This document shows positions 1-9,600 of a stretch of DNA of 64,000 nt, one piece after another; the first letter of the stretch is position 1, and each line of letters starts with the position of its first letter. The notes under the pieces were generated by a model, which had not been told where the DNA came from, searched no databases, and was given only the letters and a program-made list of their open reading frames with translations. A program made the translations under genes and the position numbers. Origin of the DNA: Littorina saxatilis (Eukaryota; Mollusca; Gastropoda; Littorinimorpha; Littorinidae); assembly GCF_037325665.1 (NCBI RefSeq), contig NC_090258.1:32723900-32787899 (forward strand), read 5' to 3'.

Positions 1-956
1 AGCTGTTCCAGTTCCTCAGTGAGCAACTAGTGCGACATACCACTGATGCAAGATATCATCTCCTGACTACGAAAGTTGACATTGTGCTCACTAACAGACC
101 AACAGATATATCAGCCTTATCTCCTTGCCACAAAGAAGAAGCTGACACACGGATGATGCTTCACCTCTGCCATGCTGCTGAGCAGGGACACACTAAGGCC
201 TACCTCAGGACAGTGGACACAGATGTGGTGGTTCTTGCCATCCATCACTTTGATCAGCTGAAACTGTCAGGGCTGTGGATTGGATTTGGGTCAAGAAAGA
301 CATTCAGAGACATTCCAGTACATTACATTGCTCAACAGCTGGGACCTCCACGCTGCCAGGCACTTCCCTTCTTTCATTCCTACACAGGATGTGATGTAAC
401 ATCGGCCATGTTCGGAATTGGCAAAAAGACAGCATGGAATGCATGGGCCACTTTTCCTGAGGTCACTGACACCTTCATCGCCATCACCCAGGACCCAACC
501 ATCCTCACACTCGACTCACTGCACATGCAACGTCTGGAGCGTTTCACTGTGCTGATGTACAGCAAACACTGTAGATCAACGTCTGTCAACGAAGCAAGAA
601 AGCTGATGTTTACTGTTGGTCTCAAACCTCTGGAATCCAACCCACCAACCCAGCATGCGTTGTTCCAGCACACAAAGCGAGCATTGCTCATCGCAGCTTT
701 CATCTGGAAACAGTCTCTGTCCAAAATCTCCAACATCCCAAACTCAAGTGAATGAGGATGGGAATGGAACGAGAGAACCAAGGCATGGGTGCCATACTGG
801 ACAAGTCTGCCTGACGCCAGCACAGGATGCTCACTGTTGCTCCACTGTGGCTGCTTGGTTGCTTGCAAAGGAAACTGCAAGTGTCATCGCGCTGGTCTTC
901 GCTGTGGTCCACTGTGCAAGTGTGAAGGAGGCTGCGCAAACAGTGCCAGTGACTAA
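1..956 (+). CDS. 3' part of a FEN1/PIN-like uncharacterised protein, interrupted by one in-frame TGA
   Basis: The frame is open to the left edge, so the N-terminus lies outside the window. It reads to TGA at 753-755 and then, in the same frame, to TAA at 954-956. The order EEADTRMMLH (about 163-192), VDTDVVVLA (about 213-239) and FHSYTGCD..GIGKKTAW (372-437) parallels the acidic motifs EAEA, DSD and GCDY..GIGxKTA of FEN1/XPG-type nucleases, so a PIN-like metal-dependent nuclease fold is inferred. After the TGA come WVPYWTSLP and a cysteine cluster (HCGC..CKGNCKC..CGPLCKC..C), as I recall for homologous proteins common in cnidarian and mollusc genomes. Either the gene is decayed at one codon, the TGA is read through, or there is an assembly error. 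The function is unknown; a transposon-borne origin is possible because relatives occur in many copies. Confidence 0.6.
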
Positions 957-1515
957 GTCCAGAACTTACGACCAGTCGACCATATCTATAACATCGACAA
1001 TTCTGAGCACCATAATTCGTGTTTAACTAAAATAATAGTTAGTCGTGAGTTCAAGAACTTGAACCGTGAGCTCACAGGGCTCACGCATGGGTGTACAACC
1101 CAATTTCATCTTTTGAAGTTAATAAATTCCAAAGTTATCGTCTTTGTTAACTGAAATGACCTTGAAAAATGACCTTTGACCCTGAAAATAGCGGTGAAAC
1201 ACCAGAGATCTCATATTTGGATTCCTTGCACTAGAAAACATGGGATAGCAGACATTTGACAAGGTTCTAGTAATAATGGGAGCTGCTATATGACATTTAC
1301 TGCTTCCGTCGGCGGCCATATTGAATTTTGCGCAAACAGGCAACAAAACGTAAGGTTGAATTTGTTTGCGATGGGTTTTGAAAATCTTATGACCATACCT
1401 AACTCCATGCCAAATTTCAAAAACTCTTCACCCAAGTGCACGATTGTTCTAGATATGACAGAATTCCCACCCCGCTATGTGTTCTGCTGGTGTTTTCTTT
1501 GAACTCGGGCTTGTT
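957..1515. other. 3' flank of the FEN-like gene, no coding signal
   Basis: AT-rich sequence without a convincing ORF. A short self-complementary patch (GAGTTCAAGAACTTGAACCGTGAGCTCACAGGGCTCACG, spread over about 1046-1085) is the only structure noticed. Confidence 0.4.
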
Positions 1516-1569
1516 AAAAACAACGGCAGAACACAGTAAGGGAAGTTGCTGTGTTCTGCCGTTGTTTTT
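1516..1569. repeat. Perfect 21-bp inverted repeat with a 12-nt loop
   Basis: The arm 1516-1536 (AAAAACAACGGCAGAACACAG) is exactly complementary to 1549-1569, separated by TAAGGGAAGTTG. It could be a foldback remnant or a transcribed hairpin. No TSD or partner copy is seen in the window. Confidence 0.7.
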
Positions 1570-1808
1570 TGAGAACTTAAATCGGTTTAAATGGACTTAC
1601 TTTATGAAATCTCAGGAACTAAACGTCATTGAGACTTAAAATTTACTGACAAAATGCGCGCTGATGTGCTCATAATGATGACATAAAAATCTCATTTTTG
1701 ACAAAAATGGACTTACTGTGTTTTGTCAGAGGACGGCAGTACTCTTCTCATTCGTAGGCGTAACTGTGCAGTGTGGTGTTTTCATCCGGATTGTGATTGT
1801 GTTTATCC

Positions 1809-2479
1809 CCGAGTACGCAGTAGGAGGGTCCAGCAGACTTTAATTGTGTGTCTGTGTATCTGTCTGTCTGTCTGTCTCGACTTAACAGCTTATTGCTGGG
1901 AAACTACTGGGCGCAGTTCGTTCAAAAGTTGATACACTAACTTGATAATAGGTCCGATTGATCGTATTAAAACTTCATAATGTTACCTGGGACCTAAATG
2001 CGAAATATTCCACAAAAACGACTCTTAACGGGGGGAGTTTTTGCGGTGGGAGGCTGGTCGCTTTGCGAACAGCCTGAACTAAAGGGGAGACTTGGGCGGC
2101 TGAGCCGAACACGTCACGCAGTGACGAGAAAAGCATGATTTGCAAGACAGCCGACGGGTGGGGATTTGGTCTCGGCAAAGAAACTATTGGTCTCGGTGAA
2201 AGAGAGACAGAGAGCACGAGAGAGTCTATGGCCAAAGTGATCCGGGTTCGATTCCCGGCATGGGCGGTCAAATTTTTTTTTAATTCTTGTTTAATTCTTG
2301 TTTACTATTGTTTATTATGAACGTTTTAATGTTTTATTTTACTCTAATAATTTTTTTAATTGTGTAAAATAAATTAAAATTTTTTTATTTAAATCCACGT
2401 GCACAAGATAAAAACTTTCATACTGGGGGAGCGAGCCAGTCTCAAGAGTACTCGGGTCCAGCGCCAGCGTTTTTTATCC
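1809..2479. mobile_element. tRNA-related retroposon inserted in duplication copy A
   Basis: Copy B has the uninterrupted site TTTATCCAAGATTGGC near 49239. Here TTTATCC occurs at 1802-1808 and again at 2473-2479, flanking ~664 bp of private DNA, so TTTATCC is the target-site duplication. The insert carries a tRNA-like block with a B-box (GGGTTCGATTCCCGGC, about 2239-2254), a T-rich stretch, and the end GGGTCCAGCGCCAGCGTTTT. The same modules recur at 38640-39220. The family name is unknown. Confidence 0.7.
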
Positions 2480-2579
2480 AAGATTGGCACGTCGACTGTT
2501 GAGTGCATGAAATTTACTGCGTTGGCAACTAAAGACTTTTGAAGTCAACTGAACGGGGTTTGTGTCGGAGTGTGTTTGC

Positions 2580-3962
2580 CGAGTGAGAGTTGAGACCGAG
2601 TGTGTTATTGCGTGTGTCAGTACTGTGTTCTGATTTGATTTATTCATGGTTTGATTGTTTTCTTTTGGTTAATAGTGACCCTAATTTTCTGGAAGTTTAC
2701 TTTGTATTTTGTGGTGTGATTCGTCAGAGTGCGAGACATCCTTCCCCGCTCGCATCAGTGAGCGAAAGAGTGTGCAGAAGATGTGTAGCTGTGTGCGTGG
2801 TTGAGATTTAGACCCCGACTCGCACAGAAAACAACAACACAACAGTAAATTCTAGTCAAACAGAGAATTCCGTGTCATTATTTATTATTTGGACTCGGGA
2901 ATGTTTTATTCAAAGACTCAGCGATGTTCTTTTTCTATGAGTCAGGAGCGCTCTTTTAGGCCCCAGATATGTTTCTTTTTCACTGTTCACCAATGTTGTA
3001 TTCCATATCTATAGAATTGATTTTAATTTAATTGATTCCGCCATCATGCTAACCTTTGTTTTGTAATTACTATGATTACTTAAAATAAGCATTATATGCT
3101 TGAGTATGTAATCATCCATGCATTGTTCTTGTCATGATTAAAATTGAATAAAGTTTTGTTTAAACCAATTGATTTTAAGGCATCAGGAATATTTTAATGC
3201 CGGATTCAAAAATGTTTTATTTGAAGAACCATGTCAAGATAAGTGTTTTATTATTTGTTCAAGATAAGTTGTATGTAATTAGTGCACTTAGAGACCGCTG
3301 GGTCGATATATTTGTAAACCTAACGTTTTGTTTTGTCAATATTTAAACTTTCCAACAACTTACCTTTCTTCCTTTTTGATTAATGTAACCGAGTGCCGTA
3401 ACACTACGATCAGTGCAATCAAACAGGATTGAAAATGTTAGGGCTAATTTCTTAGCCCTATAAAAACTGTTATGCAAACCCGAAGGTTTCCATGAACATA
3501 CAGATAATCGGAAACCACCAGACCCCATCACAAACAGAATTCCACAATCAACCGGTGTTGACTTAAAGGCCAACAACTCGGGTGCAGAGTCTGCTGTGAA
3601 AGGAGCGGTAGCCTCCCCTGTCACATTAATATTTTATTTTAGGACAGGGTTCTATTTCAGGTCCAAGGAATCTTAGAATACAAGAATGAAGAATATCTGT
3701 TTTTTCTTCAGAAAACAGAAATGTTTCCTTTACAGTAGAATGTTTTATTTTAAGCTTAGGATGTTTTATTTAAGACTTCGTGATTTTCTTCAGACATCGG
3801 GAATGTGTTATTCCCGTTATTGCGATTCTTTACTAAAGGACTCAGGAGTATTCTATTTCAGGACTCTGGGGCGTTCTGGAATGTTTTGCAATGTTCTGGA
3901 ATGTTCTGAAGTGATCTGGAATGTTCTTGGGACGTTCTCGAATGATGACACGGTGATCTTAC
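2580..3962. other. Sequence downstream of ZP gene A exon 5, with degenerate short repeats
   Basis: It matches 49330-50338 closely. It holds loosely repeated GGAATGTTTTATTT / TTTCAGGACTC units (about 2890-3240 and 3640-3930), clearer in copy B's intron 5 at 46720-47850. No ZP-C exon resembling 46543-46691 was found here or further left. Confidence 0.5.
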
Positions 3963-4132
3963 CCTGTGGCGTCCGACTCAAAGATCACGCCCGTGGCGAT
4001 GGCTGAATCGGGAAAGGAACAGGTGGCCACCAGCTCCTGGTCAGTGCCCATGACGATGTCCGGGGTGTTCTCATACTGGACAATCACGTTCAGCGTGTAC
4101 TTGGTCCCGATTACAGTGCCGGGGGGGTCTTC
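3963..4132 (-). CDS. ZP gene A exon 5 (ZP-N second half)
   Basis: The acceptor is TTTTCTAG|GAAGAC and the donor CACAGG|GTAAGA; phase 0 in, 2 out, 56 codons. KYTLNVIVQYENTP and VATCSF are typical of the end of ZP-N. It differs from gene B exon 5 at three sites only (two replacements). Confidence 0.85.
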
Positions 4133-4257
4133 CTAGAAAACAACAACAACAAAGTTAAATGACGGTAACGCAGTGCTCTTCCTAGTCTTAAAGGACAATG
4201 GGACAGTTGGACTGTGAATATGCACTTCGTTGTATCTGTGCGTTCTTTCTCTAGAAA

Positions 4258-4307
<50 letters not shown>

Positions 4308-4497
4308 TGTGTGTGTGCGGGCGTGTATGTATGTATGTGTGTATATGCGTGTGTATGTGCGATGTGTGTGTGCGGGCGTGTACGTATGTGTGTGTGCATG
4401 TATGTGTGTGTGTATATGGTTGTGTGCGTGTATGTGTGTGTGTGTGTGTGTGTGTGATCATCATCATCGTCGTCGTAGTCGTAATCGTCACCACCAC

Positions 4498-4534
<37 letters not shown>

Positions 4535-6613
4535 GTCGTAGTATCAGCAGCACCACCACCACTGCCACCATCACAATCAACACTACCACAACATATGGTG
4601 CGCCAAATTGATATTACTATCGTTAACTGTTATATAGGGTTTTGAAACTATCGTTAACTGTTATACAGAGTTTTGAAACTATCGTTAACTGTTATGTAAA
4701 GTTTCGAAACTATCGTTATCTGTTATATAGAGTTTCAGAAACTCTATATTACAGCTAACGATAGTTTTATCAAAAGCGCGTCGGTATTGTTCCCAAATGG
4801 GAAAACCATGAAATGCCATTGCAAAACTGTCTTTATGCTACGAAATGTACATTTGAACTAGAAACACAATTTAAAAAACTACAACATTAGTTATTGACCG
4901 TTCTTCTGTTGTCGTCTTCTCAAATCATTGTTGAGTTTGTTTAATATTAGCTTTAGGCCCTTTTGTACTTTCGGCCGCACCGTTTTCCACGTGTGCGGTT
5001 TGAAGACGGTAGGCCTACTGAATATTCGCGGACAAGACCATGACAGACGCACTACACAAAACAGTGGGTATTTTTCAAAACAAACACAAAACAACGTGTT
5101 TCCCGAGTGACATCCCCCACGACGCGTTTTGGAAAACACTGCATGCTATCGCATCGTGTTTTGGGTACTGGACGGGTCAACCTGACACTGACCGTTGCCC
5201 ACTGCATGCATGCCAGCCGTATGTGTACAAACTGACCCGCACTCAGTGACACAGGGCGGCAGCGAGAACGGGTCAAGCTGACACTGACCACTATTTCTGT
5301 GAAAACAGGTAGCGTGCTAGCTGTAACGAAGATTTGATTACTTGATTAAACGAAGCAGCGAAATGGACTTATCAGACGACAGTTAGTTGAATATGATCTA
5401 CTAAATGTTGTAGTAATTTAGTGCAAATTCGCTCGAACGAAACGTTCAGCAGCCATTTTGCCGGCATCGAAACATCCGACCACGCCTTCGCTATTTTTAG
5501 AAACTCTATATAACAGTTAACGATAGTAATATCACTTGCGCGCACCATGCCGCCGTTTTGCGAAACCCTCGTTATCTGTTATTCATAGTTTTAGCAATAG
5601 CGCGCACAAACGCGCCATTGATATAACTCTAAATAACAGTTAACGATAGTTTCGAAACTCTATTTAACAGATAACGATAGTTTCGAAACTCTATATATCG
5701 GTTAACGATAGTTTCAAAACCCTTTATAACTGTTAACGATAGTAATATCAATTTGGCGCACCATAACAACAACACAGCACCACCCATTGCCGCCACCACC
5801 ACCATTCGCTAGTCCAACACTTACAAGATCACTCTGCGCCACACCACAGTTGGTCGCCGCTGTCGGGTCATAATCAAAGGCTTTGACATAAGCAGGCCCA
5901 GTGAGGGCCAGCCGACAATCGGTGATAGATGCACGTCGCTTAGCATACATTGCTCCCGCGAATGTCCCGTGCGGCCTCACTGTCACTGTCATCGCAAGGG
6001 GATCGCAAGTCAGCTCAACTGCACGTGCAAACAAGTTGAGAAGATGTCACTATAACATCAGATCCATGAAATGGATTCAGTTACACGAAAGTAGTTCATA
6101 TTGATTAAGACCCCGCATTTACACATATTGACATAACCTAATCACTCGGCGGATGCTTCTATACGTATCAGTCCATTCGCTAACATGAGTTACCTCTCCT
6201 CCTTGAGAGAATTCTCGACGATTGAGCAACAGATTATAACCGTAAGTGAGAATGATGTTTGCTTGCAAGCATTACCTCTCTTTGATAAAGTGAGTTTACC
6301 TCGCTTCGCTTCTGCAACATTTATGTATTTTATTGTTGAATTGTTTTCATTCATTATTCTGCTGATAAGGGAAATTCAGAAACGCTAATGTCACCGGCAT
6401 AATGTGCTTGCTACAAATGAGCAGCAGGCGCTGCATTGGCCTTGGACTATATGGGATGAATTCAAATAAGGAGATTTTCAAAATATGAGAAAGAAAGCAA
6501 TTAATCAAAAGTAAATCCGAGATGCAAATCTGTGGCTCCCTGACAGTGTGCATGCACACCATCTCGCCTCCTGCCATCACCGCGGTATGGTGTCCACAAA
6601 CAGACAGCATCAA

Positions 6614-6663
<50 letters not shown>

Positions 6664-9600
6664 ACCTCCATTCTTTTATATATATCAAATATAATATAAA
6701 TATCAATAGGTGGTGTCATTCTGCTTTTAGTGAGGCAAGCTTTCTACACGTGCTCCTTGTCAGCGTGTTTCGGACACACCTCTCGCTAGTGATTGGCCTA
6801 TCTTATATATACACACACACATACACGCACACACGCACGCACGCACGCAGGCACCACCCATTGATATTTATATTATAATTGATATATAATTATATATATA
6901 TATATAAAGATTTGAAATGCTTAGCTTGAATCAAAACTTACTTCTCGGCAGTTCGCAGGTTGTGCCTGTGTAGATTTGTGGACAGAAACAGGTGTCGGTT
7001 GTTCCTCCTAAACGGCGACACTCGCCGCCATTTAGACAGATGGAAGGGTCAGTGCAGGGCGTGCCCTCTAAAAGTACAGAAAGCATGTGAATGACGCGCC
7101 AACGAAATACACAAGCAAGCAAAAACAACAAAACAAAAACAAACAAAAAAATAACCAAACTAAGAAACAATCAAAGCAGAAACACACAATGCCAGTAATG
7201 TTTCTCCCAAAGTCATTAGCGAAACAGTGGTATATCAAAAGCTACTGAAATCTAGTTGTGTGTTTACGAGGAGAGTTACAGTATAACAACAAGTCGCGTA
7301 AGGCGAAAATACAACATTTAGTCAAGTAGCTGTCGAACTCACAGAATGAAACTAAACGCAATGCAATTTTTCAGCAAGACCGTATACTCGTAACATCGTC
7401 AGTCCACCGCTCATGGCAAAGGCAGTGAAATTGATAAGAAGAACGGGGTAGTAGTTGCGCTGAGAAGGATAGCACGCTTTTCTGTACCTCTCTTCGTTTG
7501 AACTTTCTGAGCGTGTTTTTAATCCAAACATATCATATCTACATGTTTTTGGAATCAGGAACCAACAAGGAATAAGATGAAAGTGTTTTGAAATTGATTT
7601 CGAAAATTTAATTTTGACAATAATGTTTATATTTTTAATTTTCAGAGCTTGTTTTGAATCCCAATATAACATATTTATATGTTTTTGGAATTAAAAAATG
7701 ATGAAGAATAAGATGAACGTAAATTTGGATCGTTTTATAAAAATAATAATTTTTTTACAACTTTCAGATTTTTAATGACCAAAGTCATTAATTAATTTTT
7801 AAGCCACCAAGCTAAAATGCAATACCAAAGTTCAGGCTTTGTCGAACATTACTTGACCATAATTTCAACCAATTTGGTTGAAAAATGAGGGCGTGACAGT
7901 GCCGCCTCAACTTTCACGAAAAGCCGGATATGACTTCATCAAAGACATTTATCAAAAAAAAGAACAAGAAGGGCAAAGCCCATACAACTCACATGCTTGA
8001 CCTTGACCTTTACAGTCAAGGTCAAATAACTAAACCTAGCAATGACATCATACACTAAGAACTGCTTTAAACATTTTTCCTACCAAAATACATGTGACCT
8101 TGACCCAAGGTCAAGTTCATCCAAGGTCATGCAACACAAAGCTGTTAATTCAAGACATAGGAAGTACAATGGTGCTTATTGGCTCTTTCTACCATGAGAT
8201 ATGGTCACTTTTAGTGGTTCACTACCTTATTTTGGTCACATTTCATAAGGGTCAAAGTGACCTTGACCTTGATCATATGTGACCAAATGTGTCTCATGAT
8301 GAAAGCATAACATGTGCCCCACATAATTTTTAAGTTTGAAACAGTTATCTTCCATAGTTCAGGGTCAAGGTCACTTCAAAATATGTATACAATCCAACTT
8401 TGAAGAGCTCCTGTGACCTTGACCTTGAAGCAAAGTAAACCAAACTGGTATCAAAAGATGGGGCTTACTTTGCCCTATATATCATATATAGGTGAGGTAT
8501 TCAATCTCAAAAACTTCAGAGAAAATGGGAAAAATGTGAAAAATACCTGTTTTTTAGACAACATTTATGGCCCCTGCGACCTTGACCTTGAAGCAAGGTC
8601 AAGATGCTATGTATGTTTTTTGGGGCCTTGTCATCATACACCATCTTGCCAAATTTGGTACTGATAGACTGAATAGTGTCCAAGAAATATCCAACGTTAA
8701 AGTTTTCCGGACGGACGGACGTCCGGACGGACGACTCGGGTGAGTACATAGACTCACTTTTGCTTCGCATGTGAGTCAAAAAACCGTCATACCCAGGAAT
8801 TCTTATGTCAAGTTTCATGAAGATCGGTGCAGTAGTTTTGTCTGAATCGCTCTACACATACACACACACACACCACACACTTGACTTAATGTAAAAAAGC
8901 TTGTTTCTTGTTTTGTGTGGGATTGAGTGGGGTGACTTTTTAATCTTATCTAAATTTATTTCTGAGCATTAGCATTATAAACGACGAACGAGCAAAAACA
9001 CAAAATCAGTTAATAAACGAACTCCGGAAATAACTCCGTCAGGTTGTCAATAGATTGTGAATACTCTTGCTTTTAGTGAGGCAAGCTTTCTACACGTGCT
9101 CCTTGTCAGCGTGTTTCAGACACACCTCTCGCTAGTGACTGGCGAATGTTATATGAAGTCTTATATCGAGCGCGTATCTCCAGACTCGGACTCAAGGCGC
9201 AGAGATCTATTTATGCCGTGTGAGATGGAATTTTTTTACACAATACATCACGCATTCACGTCGATCAGCAGATCGCAGCCATTTCGGCGCATATCCTACT
9301 TTTCACGGCCTATTATTCCAAGTCACACGGGTATTTTGGTGGACATTTTTTTTTTTATCTATGCCTATACAATTTTGCCAGGAAAGACCCTTTTGTCAAT
9401 CGTGGGATCTTTAACGTGCACACCCCAATGTAGTGTACACGAAGGGACCTCGGTTTTTCGTCTCATCCGAAAGACTAGCACTTGAACCCACCACCTAGGT
9501 TAGGAAAGGGGGGAGAAAATTGCTAACGCCCTGACCCAGGGTCGAACTCGCAACCTTTCGCTTCCAAGCGCAAGTGCGTTACCACTCGGCCACCCAGACA

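Noticed and set aside
4111-4645. Long ORFs of Cys-Val, Thr-His, Met or His runs, here and at other CA/GT blocks (for example 45771-46202, 52451-52924, 57563-58040)
   Set aside because: They are translations of dinucleotide or trinucleotide repeats, open in several frames at once; not genes. The only exception is the exon content stated for 57586-57631.
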